A stretch of 44,023 nucleotides of DNA from Pseudomonadota bacterium. GTDB taxonomy: Bacteria > Pseudomonadota > Gammaproteobacteria > Burkholderiales > Burkholderiaceae_C. Position numbers and translations under genes: made by a program. The notes beneath the pieces were generated by a model that was given only the letters and a program-made list of their open reading frames with translations, was not told the DNA's origin and did not search any database. This document shows, piece by piece, positions 16,766 through 27,293 of this stretch (the first letter of the stretch is position 1; every line of letters begins with the position of its first letter). Location of the stretch: the NCBI GenBank assembly GCA_023390985.1, contig JAEWBU010000379.1:1-44023 (forward strand). The letters are read 5' to 3'.

Positions 16766-18295
16766 ATGGCCGGCCCGCGCGTCATCCGTCTCCATCCCGA
16801 CGACGACGTCGTCGTGGCGCTGGACCAGCTGGTCTCCGGCACCCGCATCGCAAGCGAAGGCGTGACGGTGGCGGGACTGGTGCCGCCGGGCCACAAGATG
16901 GCGACGCGGCCGATCGAGCCCGGCGCCCTCGTGCGGCGCTACGGCCAGGTGATCGGCGCGGCGACGCGCGCGATCGAGCCCGGCCAGCACGTGCACACGC
17001 ACAACCTCGCCATCGCCGACTTCACGCGCGACCACGCCCACGCGGTGGACGCGCGGCCGACGGCCTTCGCCGCGCAGCCCGCGACCTTCGAGGGCATCGT
17101 GCGCGAGAACGGCCAGGTCGGCACGCGCAACTGCATCGGCATCCTCACGACGGTGAACTGCTCGGCGACCGTCGCCCGTGCGATCGCCGACCATTTCCGC
17201 CGCGACATCCATCCGGAGCGGCTGGCGCCGTATCCGAACGTCGACGGCGTGGTGGCGCTCACGCACGGCTCGGGCTGCGCCATCGATCCGCAGGGCGAGG
17301 GCCTGGCGGTCCTGCGCCGCACGCTGGGCGGCTATGCCTGCCATCCGAATTTCGCGGCGGTGCTGGTCATCGGCCTGGGCTGCGAGACCAACCAGGTCGA
17401 CCAGCTGCTGGCGACGCAAGGGCTCTCGGAGTCGCCGCGCCTGCGCGGCTACACCCTGCAGGACAACGCGGGAACGACCACCGCCATCCGCCTCGGCATC
17501 GAGCACGTCACGGGCATGCTCGCCGCGGCGAACGACGTGCGGCGCGTGCCCGTGCCAGCGAGGCACCTGGTCGTGGGGCTGCAGTGCGGCGGCTCCGACG
17601 GCCACTCCGGCATCACGGCCAACCCGGTGCTGGGTGCGGCGGTCGACCGGCTGGTCGCCCATGGCGGCACGGCCATCCTCTCGGAGACGCCCGAGATCTA
17701 CGGCGCGGAACACCTGCTGACGCGCCGGGCCCGCACGCCGGAGGTGGGCCACAAGCTGCTCGCGCGCATCCGCTGGTGGGAAGACCTGTGCGCCCGCAAC
17801 GGCGCGTCCATGGACAACAACCCGTCGGCGGGCAACAAGGCCGGAGGACTGACCACCGTGCTGGAGAAGTCGCTCGGCGGCATCGCCAAGGCGGGCTCGA
17901 CGCAGCTGGTGGACGTCTACGAGTACGCGCAACCGGTGCGCGCCCAGGGCCTGGTCTTCATGGACACCCCCGGCTACGACCCGATCTCGGCGACGGGACA
18001 GGTGGCCGGCGGCGCCAACCTGATCTGCTTCACCACCGGCCGGGGCTCCGCCTACGGCTGCGCACCGGCGCCGTCCCTCAAGCTGGCCACGACCACGGCG
18101 CTGTGGCAGCGGCAGTCCGACGACATGGACTTCAACTGCGGCGAGGTGCTCGACGCCGGCGCGACGATCGACGAACTCGGCGAGCGCTTCTTCCGCCTGA
18201 TGCTGGACACTGCATCGGGCCGGCGCTCGCGCAGCGAGCTGCACGGCTACGGCCAGCAGGAGTTCGTTCCGTGGCAGCCTTCGGTGATCACCTGA
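16766..18295 (+). CDS. UxaA/GarD-family (altronate/galactarate dehydratase-like) hydro-lyase
   Basis: A 509-residue iron-dependent dehydratase. Residues 1-85 are an SAF domain (VIRLHPDDDVVVALDQL to VIGAATRAIEPGQHVHTHN). The large catalytic part starts at RENGQVGTRNCIGI and includes HGSGCAID, VLVIGLGCETNQ, VGLQCGGSDGHSGITANP, NPSAGNKAGGLTTVLEKSLG and FTTGRGSAYGC. These cysteine and histidine motifs form the iron site of UxaA and GarD. The family dehydrates altronate, galactarate and related acids. It follows the enolase-type dehydratase by 5 bases, so one operon holds two unrelated dehydratases, perhaps for two epimeric substrates. The substrate is not determinable here. Confidence 0.85.
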   Translation: MAGPRVIRLHPDDDVVVALDQLVSGTRIASEGVTVAGLVPPGHKMATRPIEPGALVRRYGQVIGAATRAIEPGQHVHTHNLAIADFTRDHAHAVDARPTAFAAQPATFEGIVRENGQVGTRNCIGILTTVNCSATVARAIADHFRRDIHPERLAPYPNVDGVVALTHGSGCAIDPQGEGLAVLRRTLGGYACHPNFAAVLVIGLGCETNQVDQLLATQGLSESPRLRGYTLQDNAGTTTAIRLGIEHVTGMLAAANDVRRVPVPARHLVVGLQCGGSDGHSGITANPVLGAAVDRLVAHGGTAILSETPEIYGAEHLLTRRARTPEVGHKLLARIRWWEDLCARNGASMDNNPSAGNKAGGLTTVLEKSLGGIAKAGSTQLVDVYEYAQPVRAQGLVFMDTPGYDPISATGQVAGGANLICFTTGRGSAYGCAPAPSLKLATTTALWQRQSDDMDFNCGEVLDAGATIDELGERFFRLMLDTASGRRSRSELHGYGQQEFVPWQPSVIT

Positions 18296-18320
18296 TCCGC
18301 CCCCTTCCGAGGTACAGAAC

Positions 18321-19250
18321 ATGACCACGCCCCGCACGCCGCGCTACCGCGGCCTCTTTCCCGTCGTTCCCACGACCTTCACCGAATCCGGGGAGCTGGA
18401 CCTCGCCAGCCAGAAGCGCTGCGTCGATTTCATGATCGACGCGGGTTCCGACGGCCTGGCCATCCTGGCCAATTTCTCGGAGCAGTTCCTGCTGGCGGAC
18501 GACGAGCGCGAGATCCTCACGCGCACGATCCTGGAACACGTCGCCGGCCGCGTGCCGGTCATCGTGACCACCACGCACTTCTCGACCCAGGTGTGCGCCG
18601 CGCGATCGCGCCGCGCGCAGGACATGGGTGCTGCGATGCTGATGCTGATGCCGCCCTACCACGGCGCCACCTTCCGGGTGCCGGAGCAGCGGATCCACGA
18701 TTTCTATGCCGGTGTTTCCGATGCGGTGGACATCCCCATCATGGTGCAGGACGCGCCGGCGGCCGGAACGCCGCTGTCGGCGGAATTCCTCGCGCGGATG
18801 GCGCGCGAGATCGAGCACGTCGCCTACTTCAAGATCGAGACCGCCGGCGCCGCGGCCAAGCTGCGCGAGCTGATCCGGCTCGGCGGCGACGCGATCGAAG
18901 GTCCCTGGGATGGCGAGGAGGCGATCACGCTGCTGCCCGACCTCGAAGCCGGCGCGACGGGCGCCATGACCGGCGGCGGCTTTCCGGATGGCATCCGCAC
19001 GATCCTGGACGCCTGGTCCGCGGGGCGCCGCGACGAAGCCATCGCCGCCTACGAGCGCTGGCTGCCCCTGATCAACCTGGAGAACCGCCAGTGTGGCTTC
19101 CTCGCGGCCAAGGCGCTGATGAAGGAGGGCGGCATCATCGCCTGCGAGGCGCCGCGCCATCCGTGGCCGACCCTGCATCCCGCGAGCCGGTCGCTGCTGA
19201 TCGAAGCGGCGCGCAGGCGCGACGTCCTCGCACTGCGCTGGGCCCGCTAG
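18321..19250 (+). CDS. DHDPS/NAL-family enzyme, L-2-keto-3-deoxyarabonate dehydratase-like
   Basis: A 309-residue class I Schiff-base enzyme. The N-terminus YRGLFPVVPTTF, the active-site tyrosine in MPPYHGATFR (Y113) and the Schiff-base lysine in AYFKIET (K171) are in place. The pattern QKRCVDFMIDAGSDG, GPWDGEEAITLL, GATGAMTGG and the 309-residue length recall bacterial L-2-keto-3-deoxyarabonate dehydratase, which makes alpha-ketoglutarate semialdehyde from the product of L-arabonate or L-lyxonate dehydratase. That match is from memory of the family, not a search. An aldolase or another 2-keto-3-deoxy acid dehydratase remains possible. A GAGG ribosome site precedes the ATG. Last gene of the operon. 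Confidence 0.85.
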   Translation: MTTPRTPRYRGLFPVVPTTFTESGELDLASQKRCVDFMIDAGSDGLAILANFSEQFLLADDEREILTRTILEHVAGRVPVIVTTTHFSTQVCAARSRRAQDMGAAMLMLMPPYHGATFRVPEQRIHDFYAGVSDAVDIPIMVQDAPAAGTPLSAEFLARMAREIEHVAYFKIETAGAAAKLRELIRLGGDAIEGPWDGEEAITLLPDLEAGATGAMTGGGFPDGIRTILDAWSAGRRDEAIAAYERWLPLINLENRQCGFLAAKALMKEGGIIACEAPRHPWPTLHPASRSLLIEAARRRDVLALRWAR

Positions 19251-19252
19251 GC

Positions 19253-19720
19253 TCAGCGCGTCAGCTGCCCGCGGATCTCGCCGCCAGGATTGGCGGCCGT
19301 GTGGATGTTCACGTAGTAGCGGCCGCCCTTCAGGTCGGCGTACTGTTCGGCGGTGAGCGTTCCGCTCCCCGTGATGGGCGACTGCGCAACGCTCGGGAAC
19401 GGGATCTTGACGCCCGCGTTCTGCCCCGCGGGGGCGGGGCCGTGGATGTGCCCCATGCTCGCGGGCCCGCTCAGGCCGGAGTAGGTGACGCGGTACGTCA
19501 TGGCCATCGTCGAGGGATTCACCGTCACTTCGGCGCTGCCGGATCCTGAGCTCGAATTCGGCGGCACTTCCTGCGACCCGGAGAGCGTTGCGCGATACGT
19601 CTCCATGCCCGTCTCCGTGCCACGCGCGCCGCCGCCCATGCCCATCTGGCTGCAGGCGCCGAGTGCCATCGCGAACGTGGTGACGGCGAGGCCGCGAACG
19701 ATCAAGTGACGTGACATCAT
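19253..19720 (-). CDS. CHRD-domain lipoprotein
   Basis: A 155-residue protein with a lipoprotein signal (VTTFAMALGAC, lipidated cysteine at 23) followed by a short glycine-rich linker. The mature part is one CHRD (chordin-type) beta-rich domain: TYRATLSGSQEVPPNSSSGS, MGHIHGPAPAGQNAGV and the ending YYVNIHTAANPGGEIRGQL. It probably sits at the outer membrane or in the periplasm; bacterial CHRD proteins have no settled biochemical role. The ATG at 19720 has GGAG eight bases upstream; the next codon is also ATG. It ends two bases from the convergent DHDPS gene with no room for a terminator. Confidence 0.88.
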   Translation of the reverse strand: MMSRHLIVRGLAVTTFAMALGACSQMGMGGGARGTETGMETYRATLSGSQEVPPNSSSGSGSAEVTVNPSTMAMTYRVTYSGLSGPASMGHIHGPAPAGQNAGVKIPFPSVAQSPITGSGTLTAEQYADLKGGRYYVNIHTAANPGGEIRGQLTR

Positions 19721-19877
19721 GGTTGACGCTCCAGGAAGTGGATGGTCATTGTGATCGAGACATGCTCGGCCGCGCAGCGCCTTCCGTCGTCAACGCGTCT
19801 TTGCAGGCGTTCCTGTCGAGCGAGGCGAAGCACTGGTGGCTGCCGCAGCCGGCGCGGGGCCCGGTCTCGAGCAGCGG

Positions 19878-20522
19878 TCAGGGGCCGGTCCAGTCGAATG
19901 GGATCTGCTTGCTCGAGTTCGTGGTCCATTCGAACTGGTAGCCGAAGGCATCCACGGAGCAGATCGTGGACCTCCCCCAGGTCACGAGTTGCGGCCCGGG
20001 GCCGGTCTCGCAGCCGGGCGCGTTCATCAGTTGCGGATACCTGCCCGGCAAGCTCGTCGGGCCGGTCAATGCCCGGGCCCACGCCTTCACCTTGCCGGCG
20101 ATCTCCGTGCCCCACTGCGCCCGGTCCGGCGCGATGTCGAAATGGATGAGCGCCCGCTCCACGCCTCGACTCTGACGGCCTCCGGTGAACAGCGCGCCCA
20201 GCTGCGCGGGGAAGCCGCCCGCGTGGCCTCCCAGGATGCGTTGCAGCGCCTCGCCCTGGCGCTCGTCCGCGCGCGCATCCACGAACACGCCACCTGCTCC
20301 GCGGGCCTTCCCGGCCCAGAGATCGCCTTCCCAACGCGAGACGCGGACGAAACTGAGCCCATCCAGTGGGATGTCACCGTAGCGTCCCTCGCGGATGTGC
20401 CAGAAGAGCACGGACTCGCAGAAACCGTTGTCGGGCGGCTGGCCGAACGTGCAGGGGCACGCGACCGCGCAGCTGCAGTTGTCGAACCACTCGCCTGCGA
20501 CGTGCCATCGAGGAATTTCCAT
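19878..20522 (-). CDS. DUF1326 cysteine-rich protein
   Basis: A 214-residue DUF1326-family protein. The N-terminus WHVAGEWFDNCSCAVACPC holds four cysteines (16, 18, 22, 24), and a fifth follows at 35 (NGFCES); further cysteines are at GCETGP and STICSVD. The spacing looks like a metal or redox centre, but no function is established for the family. DUF1326 genes are often next to a DUF2182 membrane gene; none is present here. It lies 102 bases downstream of katG on the same strand and 157 bases before the CHRD gene; neither gap holds a recognisable gene. Confidence 0.82.
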   Translation of the reverse strand: MEIPRWHVAGEWFDNCSCAVACPCTFGQPPDNGFCESVLFWHIREGRYGDIPLDGLSFVRVSRWEGDLWAGKARGAGGVFVDARADERQGEALQRILGGHAGGFPAQLGALFTGGRQSRGVERALIHFDIAPDRAQWGTEIAGKVKAWARALTGPTSLPGRYPQLMNAPGCETGPGPQLVTWGRSTICSVDAFGYQFEWTTNSSKQIPFDWTGP

Positions 20523-20624
20523 GGTCGGGCCCCTGGGAGGTGGACGTGGAAGATCATGGCCGGGGATCGCGGGATTGCAAGCGCTATCCGAGCGGGTGGT
20601 CTGCGCTCGAACAGCGCAGATGCA

Positions 20625-22823
<2,199 letters not shown>

Positions 22824-22916
22824 CCGTGGATCTCCTGGTCGTTGCGAGCGGCAAGCGTAAGCCGGGCCGGCGGCCCACGTGATTGAGCTTGTGGATGCCG
22901 GCGATAGGGATTGCTT

Positions 22917-22942
22917 GCGGCGCCGGGCTCGGCCGGCGCCGC
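22917..22942 (-). terminator. 10-bp perfect hairpin after the 188-aa gene
   Basis: GCGGCGCCGG (22917-22926) pairs perfectly with CCGGCGCCGC (22933-22942) around a six-base loop. On the minus strand it begins four bases after the stop codon of the 188-aa gene and lies about 94 bases before katG. No U-tract follows. It is the strongest hairpin noticed in the window, and its position suggests it ends or attenuates transcription of the ADH/188-aa unit before katG. Confidence 0.5.
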
Positions 22943-22946
22943 GTCG

Positions 22947-23513
22947 TCAGCGGTCGCGCCGCCGGCGCATCCAGACGTAGGCCAGGCCCAGCACGGCCGT
23001 GGTGACGGCCGCCTTCCTCACGAAGCCCGCGCGGTTGTAGCGCAGTTCCGCCGGCCCGCCCATCTCGCGGTAGATGTTCGGAAGGTGGCCGTGCGCGAGG
23101 TCGTCCAGCAGGCCTTCACCGACGTTCACGCGATCGGCCAGCAGCAGGATCAGCCAGTGGCGCAGGTCGTTCTCGGCGTACTTGAAGGCCAGGTCGCGCA
23201 TCTTCCCCGACAGGCCCGCCGGCGGAGTGCTGGTGCCGTACACCGGGGTGATCCCCGGCCGCTCGACGGAGTGGTAGACCTTCACGTGGGAGTGCTGCTG
23301 CTCCGGCTCCTGCCAGTGCACGTTCGGCAGGCGCGGCGGGGTGCGCTCCATCGGCACGGCGGGTCGCTTGTCCCGTTCGAGGTCGGCACCCCAGCCCTGG
23401 ATGTGCGCGCGGTTCGCCGCCTGGGAGCGGCGGGCGTGCGGATCGGTCTTCTCGACGTAGGTCCCGGAGGTCTCGTTGCTGGGGGTGACGCGGCTGTCTG
23501 CGAGAGTTTCCAT
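22947..23513 (-). CDS. Tail-anchored protein of unknown function in the stress cluster
   Basis: A 188-residue protein not assigned to a family. The first half is polar and proline-rich (GTYVEKTDPHARRSQAANRA, PVYGTSTPPAGLSGKMRDLA). A helical region follows (RHWLILLLADRVNVGEGLLD). One hydrophobic segment near the end (KAAVTTAVLGLAYVW) is followed by MRRRRDR, which suggests a C-terminal membrane anchor with a basic cytosolic end. It is 18 bases downstream of the second zinc alcohol dehydrogenase and likely co-transcribed with it. No catalytic motif was seen. Confidence 0.65.
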   Translation of the reverse strand: METLADSRVTPSNETSGTYVEKTDPHARRSQAANRAHIQGWGADLERDKRPAVPMERTPPRLPNVHWQEPEQQHSHVKVYHSVERPGITPVYGTSTPPAGLSGKMRDLAFKYAENDLRHWLILLLADRVNVGEGLLDDLAHGHLPNIYREMGGPAELRYNRAGFVRKAAVTTAVLGLAYVWMRRRRDR

Positions 23514-23531
23514 GCTGTGCGCTCCTTTGGC

Positions 23532-24689
23532 TCAATGCAGCGCCGCGCGCGGCGGGATCAGGACCGGCTTGATGCACTCGTCCAGCTTGCTCGAGAAGAT
23601 GTGGTACGCATCCGAGATCTCCTCGAGCGGGAACCGGTGCGTGATGACCTCGCTGGGCTTCAGGCGCCCGGCCTGGATGTGCTCGATCAGGCGCGGCAGG
23701 TGGCGCTTGACGCTCGCCTGGTTCATTCGCAGCGTGAGGCCCTTGTTGAGCGCGTTGCCGATCGGGACCGCGTTGAAGGTCGGCCCGTACACGCCCACGA
23801 TCGACACGGTGCCGCCCTTGCGCACCGAATTGATGGCCCAGTGCAGCGCGGTGGCCGCGCCGGCCTGCAGCGGCAGGATCACGCCGGTCAGGCGCTGCAT
23901 GGCGCTGCCCGCCGCTTCGCAGCCGACGGCATCGATGGTGACGTCGGGGCCGAGCCAGTCGGTCATCTTCTTCAGGTGGATGGCCATGTCCTTCACTTCG
24001 CGGAAGTTCACGACCTCGCACTGCGCCCACCGCCTGGCGAAGTCCAGGCGGTACTCGATGTGGTCGACCACGATCACGCGTCCCGCGCCCATCAGCCAGG
24101 CTGATTTGGCGGCGAACAACCCCACCGGACCTGCACCGAAGACGACCACCGTGTCGCCTTCCTCGATGCTGCCCATCTCGGCCGCCTGGTAGCCCGTCGG
24201 GCAGGCGTCGGTCAGCAGCACGGCGTCTTCGACGTGGATGTCGCCGGGGATCACCGTCGGGCCGACGTCGGCCATCGGCACGCGCACGTACTCGGCCTGG
24301 CCGCCGTCGTAGCCGCCGGTGGTGTGCGAGTAGCCGTAGATGCCGCCGACCGCGGTGGCTTCCGGGTTGACGTTGTGGCAGTTGCTGTAAAGCTCCTTCT
24401 GGCAGAAGAAGCAGGAGCCGCAGAAGATGTTGAAGGGGACCAGCACGTGGTCCCCTTTCTTCAGGTTCTGCACCGAGGAGCCGACCTCTTCGACGACGCC
24501 GGTGAACTCGTGCCCGAACGTCATGCCGACGCGCGTGTCCGGAACGAGCCCGTGGTAGAGGTGCAGGTCCGAACCGCAGATGCAGGATCGGGTGACGCGC
24601 ACGACGGCGTCTCCCGGATGCTCGATCTCGGGCTCAGCCTTCTGCACCGGGCGGACTCGGTAGGGACCACGGTAGTTCATTGCCAGCAT
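23532..24689 (-). CDS. Zinc-dependent alcohol dehydrogenase (MDR superfamily)
   Basis: A 385-residue medium-chain dehydrogenase. The catalytic-zinc site is CICGSDLHLYHG, with HEFTGVVEEVG next. The structural zinc has four cysteines (CGSCFFCQKELYSNC), the NAD loop is FGAGPVGLFAAKSAW, and VIVVDHIEYR gives the acidic residue that favours NAD over NADP. The start at 24689 (MLAMNYRG) is supported by GGAG seven bases upstream; the next ATG is only three codons on. The oxidised alcohol is unknown. It is related to but clearly distinct from the upstream formaldehyde-dehydrogenase-like paralogue. Its leader duplicates that of the hemerythrin gene, so it probably has its own promoter although it follows the pfpI-like gene. 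Confidence 0.88.
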   Translation of the reverse strand: MLAMNYRGPYRVRPVQKAEPEIEHPGDAVVRVTRSCICGSDLHLYHGLVPDTRVGMTFGHEFTGVVEEVGSSVQNLKKGDHVLVPFNIFCGSCFFCQKELYSNCHNVNPEATAVGGIYGYSHTTGGYDGGQAEYVRVPMADVGPTVIPGDIHVEDAVLLTDACPTGYQAAEMGSIEEGDTVVVFGAGPVGLFAAKSAWLMGAGRVIVVDHIEYRLDFARRWAQCEVVNFREVKDMAIHLKKMTDWLGPDVTIDAVGCEAAGSAMQRLTGVILPLQAGAATALHWAINSVRKGGTVSIVGVYGPTFNAVPIGNALNKGLTLRMNQASVKRHLPRLIEHIQAGRLKPSEVITHRFPLEEISDAYHIFSSKLDECIKPVLIPPRAALH

Positions 24690-24778
24690 ATTCGGACTCC
24701 AGATGAAGGGACGCGAGTCTGTGCGCCGGCGGACGGGGCCGGCCGTGGGACGTCGTCGCTCGCGGTGGTGCGAAGACG

Positions 24779-24797
24779 TCCTTCGTCCGGCTGCGGC
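24779..24797 (-). promoter_or_regulatory. Shared leader block, copy upstream of the second ADH
   Basis: On the minus strand GCCGCAGCCGGACGAAGGA lies 90 bases before the ADH start codon. It matches the hemerythrin copy at 17 of 19 positions. Both leaders also carry the same GGAGTCCGAAT around the ribosome site, with weaker similarity between. It lies in the 127-base gap after the pfpI-like stop. Likely a common promoter element or regulator site; the factor is unknown. Confidence 0.5.
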
Positions 24798-24816
24798 GGA
24801 GCGCATGGCCGCGGGC

Positions 24817-25560
24817 TCAGCCGGCGAGCCGACGCAGGCCTTTGTGGTTGTTGCGGGCGAGGTAGAACGCCGCGGCCGCGCCGGCCAGGGCGAGCGTGCG
24901 GAACGAGGGTCGAGGCAGCCACTTCAGCGCTTCCAGCACCAGCCGCGGCGGGGCATCGCGCTGCGGTGACGACGCGAGGCGGCCCGCGGCTGTCGTGCCC
25001 TGTGCCGCCGTTGGCTGGCCGCCGAAGAAGGCCACCAGTTCGCGCACGAAGGGTGCCATGTCCTGCGGCCCGCGGCTGGTGAGCCAGTTGCCGTCCCTGA
25101 CCACCGCCTGGTCCAGCCACGTCGCGCCCGCGTTCACCAGGTCGTCCCGCACGCCGGGCCACGACGTCATGCGCCGTCCGCCGGTCAGCCCGGCCGAGGC
25201 GAGCAGCCAGGGACCGTGGCACAGGGTGGCGATCGGCTTGCCCGAGGCATCGAACCTGCGCACGAACTCGCGCGCCTGCGCCGACTGGCGCAGCAGGTCC
25301 GGATTGATGAAGCCGCCGGGGATGAGAAGCGCGTCGTAGTCGCCCACGGAAGCGTTGGTGACGGTGCGGTCCACCGACACGCGGCTGGCCGGCTCGTGCA
25401 GGTTGACGCCGCGGATGCGGCCCGGGCGCAGGGAGATGATGTCCACGTGCGCGCCCTTGGCACGCAGCGCCGCGACGGGGGCGACGAGTTCGACCTCCTC
25501 GAACCCGTCGGCCGCCAGCACCGCGACGCGCCTGCCCTTGAGGTTTTGCAGGTTCGCCAT
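24817..25560 (-). CDS. DJ-1/PfpI-family protein with hydrophobic C-terminal tail
   Basis: A 247-residue class I glutamine amidotransferase-like protein. The active-site cysteine is C114 in IATLCHGPWLL, with an acidic partner near GFEEVEL (E21/E22) and the LIPGGF turn at 79-84. Stand-alone PfpI/YhbO proteins are about 170-190 residues. This one adds some 60 residues ending in a single hydrophobic segment (RTLALAGAAAAFYLARN) and a basic tip (GLRRLAG), consistent with membrane tethering. The family covers glyoxalase III/deglycase-like and stress functions. Four bases separate it from the upstream formaldehyde-dehydrogenase-like gene, so they form one transcription unit and suggest reactive-carbonyl defence. 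Confidence 0.85.
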   Translation of the reverse strand: MANLQNLKGRRVAVLAADGFEEVELVAPVAALRAKGAHVDIISLRPGRIRGVNLHEPASRVSVDRTVTNASVGDYDALLIPGGFINPDLLRQSAQAREFVRRFDASGKPIATLCHGPWLLASAGLTGGRRMTSWPGVRDDLVNAGATWLDQAVVRDGNWLTSRGPQDMAPFVRELVAFFGGQPTAAQGTTAAGRLASSPQRDAPPRLVLEALKWLPRPSFRTLALAGAAAAFYLARNNHKGLRRLAG

Positions 25561-25564
25561 GGCT

Positions 25565-26704
25565 TCAACCGTTCGGCTTGAGGGTCACCTTGGTCCAACC
25601 GTCCTTGCGGGCGTCGAAGTTCTTGTACGCCTCCGGCGCCTGCTCCAGCGGAAGTTCGTGCGAGACGATCCACGACGGCTTGACCTTGTCCTGTTCGATC
25701 AGGCGGCTGAGATACCGGTTGTAGGCCTTCACGGGGCACTGGCCGGTGCCCAGCTTCTGGCCCTTGAACCAGAACATGCCGAAGTCGAACGCCATCTGTC
25801 CGCGGCGCTGCAGCTTCTCCTTGCCGTTCGGGTCCATCGGCACGAACACGCCCACGCAGCCGATGTGCCCGGTGAACTTCACCGCATGCACGAGGTTGTT
25901 CATGGTCAGGTTGGGCACTTCCTCCTGGTGCATGTTGCAGCACTGGTAGCCCACGCATTCGCAGCCGCAGTCCGCGCCGCGTCCGCCGGTGAGCTCCATC
26001 ACGCGCTCGATGCCGCCGCCCTCGGTGTCGTCGATCGGCACCGCGCCGATCTTCTCGGCCAGCGCCAGCCTGTCCTTGTGGGTGTCGACCACCATCACCA
26101 GGCTCGCGCCCTTCACCTGCGCGGAAAGGGCGGCCATCAGCCCGACGGGACCGGCGCCGTAGATCACCACCGACCTGCCGGGCTGCACCTGCGCCATCTC
26201 GGTGGCGTGGTAGCCGGTCGGGAAGATGTCGGACAGCATCACGTACTCGTTCTGCTTGTCCCTTGCGTCGCGCGGCAGGATGAGCGCGTTGTAGTCGGCG
26301 TAGGGCACGCGCAGCAGCTGAGCCTGGCCGCCGTGGTAGGGCCCCATGTCGGCGAAGCCGTAGGCCGCGCCGGCGAGCCCCGGGTTGCAGGTGAGGCAGT
26401 AGTTGCTCAGCCCGCGCTCGCAGTTCTCGCAGAAGCCGCAGCCGATGTTGAAGGGCAGCGACACCATGTCGCCGACCTTCACGCGGTCGACCGCCTTGCC
26501 CACCTCGATGACTTCGCCGACGTTCTCGTGGCCGAGGATGCGGCCCGGCCTCATGTCGGTGCGGCCTTCGTACATGTGCAGGTCCGAGCCGCAGATGTTG
26601 GTGCGGGTGATGCGAACCAGCGCATCCGTCGGGCGTTCGATGCCGGCGTCGGGCATGTCCTTGACCTGGACATCGCGCGGGCCGTTGTAGACCAGTGCTT
26701 TCAT
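25565..26704 (-). CDS. Glutathione-independent formaldehyde dehydrogenase-like zinc ADH
   Basis: A 379-residue zinc dehydrogenase resembling the glutathione-independent formaldehyde dehydrogenase of Pseudomonas. Seen: NICGSDLHMYEGR (catalytic zinc), GHENVGEVIEVG, the four structural-zinc cysteines in CGFCENCERGLSNYC, the nucleotide loop YGAGPVGLMAALSAQ and VMVVDTHKDR. The long insert around MFWFKGQKLGTGQCPVKAYN and the ending DGWTKVTLKP are characteristic of this branch. It would oxidise formaldehyde or another small aldehyde hydrate with NAD. Its ATG overlaps the hemerythrin stop (ATGA), indicating translational coupling. Confidence 0.88.
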   Translation of the reverse strand: MKALVYNGPRDVQVKDMPDAGIERPTDALVRITRTNICGSDLHMYEGRTDMRPGRILGHENVGEVIEVGKAVDRVKVGDMVSLPFNIGCGFCENCERGLSNYCLTCNPGLAGAAYGFADMGPYHGGQAQLLRVPYADYNALILPRDARDKQNEYVMLSDIFPTGYHATEMAQVQPGRSVVIYGAGPVGLMAALSAQVKGASLVMVVDTHKDRLALAEKIGAVPIDDTEGGGIERVMELTGGRGADCGCECVGYQCCNMHQEEVPNLTMNNLVHAVKFTGHIGCVGVFVPMDPNGKEKLQRRGQMAFDFGMFWFKGQKLGTGQCPVKAYNRYLSRLIEQDKVKPSWIVSHELPLEQAPEAYKNFDARKDGWTKVTLKPNG

Positions 26705-27207
26705 GAGGCCACCTTCTTCTTTCCGGCCGGCGCGGGCGCCGGCACACCGGTCTGCAGCTCCTTCTTGCGCGCGTAGAGCTCGGGCACCATGCCGCGCAGG
26801 TCGGCGGTGGAGTAACGCGCCTTCAGGAACATCTGCTCGCGCTCGTCCATCACGTGGTCCATCACGGCCGCGAAGAGCTGCTTGACCGTGTCGTCGTAGG
26901 CGGCGTCCTTGGGCGCCATGTCCTGCAGCCGGGCGATCGCCTTCTTGGCCTCGGCGTGCTCGCGCAGCGCCTCTTCCACCAGTGAGTCGTCCTTGATCGC
27001 GGCGCGCACGCGCGGATAGAAGATCTCCTCCTCGATCTGCGTGTGCACGTTGAGGTCCTGGCAGATCTTCAGGACCAGCTGGCGCTTCGCCTCGGACGGC
27101 GCACCGTCCTCGGCCATGGCCTGGTAGTCGAGGAACAGCTTCTGGACCAGCTTGTGGTCCGCATCCAGAAGATCAACAGCATCTGGGTACGAGAGGGTGG
27201 CGCTCAT
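26701..27207 (-). CDS. Hemerythrin HHE-domain protein
   Basis: A 168-residue non-haem diiron protein. Likely iron ligands lie in DADHKLVQ (H18), NVHTQIEEEIFYP (H55, E59), REHAEAK (H84) and VMDHVMDERE (H118 and a following acidic residue), the HxxxE/HxxxxD pattern of the hemerythrin fold. The tail is rich in P, A and K (GVPAPAPAGKKKVAS). Bacterial members bind oxygen or nitric oxide, or act in iron and oxidative-stress responses. The start at 27207 is set by a strong AAGGAG seven bases upstream; the frame continues upstream without protein character. First gene of the minus-strand stress unit. Confidence 0.92.
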   Translation of the reverse strand: MSATLSYPDAVDLLDADHKLVQKLFLDYQAMAEDGAPSEAKRQLVLKICQDLNVHTQIEEEIFYPRVRAAIKDDSLVEEALREHAEAKKAIARLQDMAPKDAAYDDTVKQLFAAVMDHVMDEREQMFLKARYSTADLRGMVPELYARKKELQTGVPAPAPAGKKKVAS

Positions 27208-27293
27208 TCGGACTCCTTTTTTTCGAAGCGGCGAGTTTCTGCGTCCGGGGCTGCGGTCCGCGTGGGAGGAGGCGCCGACGATGCGGTATGGCC

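Noticed and set aside
22840..22916. OxyR site upstream of katG
   Set aside because: Only one ATAG-like element (GATAGGG) is visible and the spaced repeats of an OxyR site are not met.
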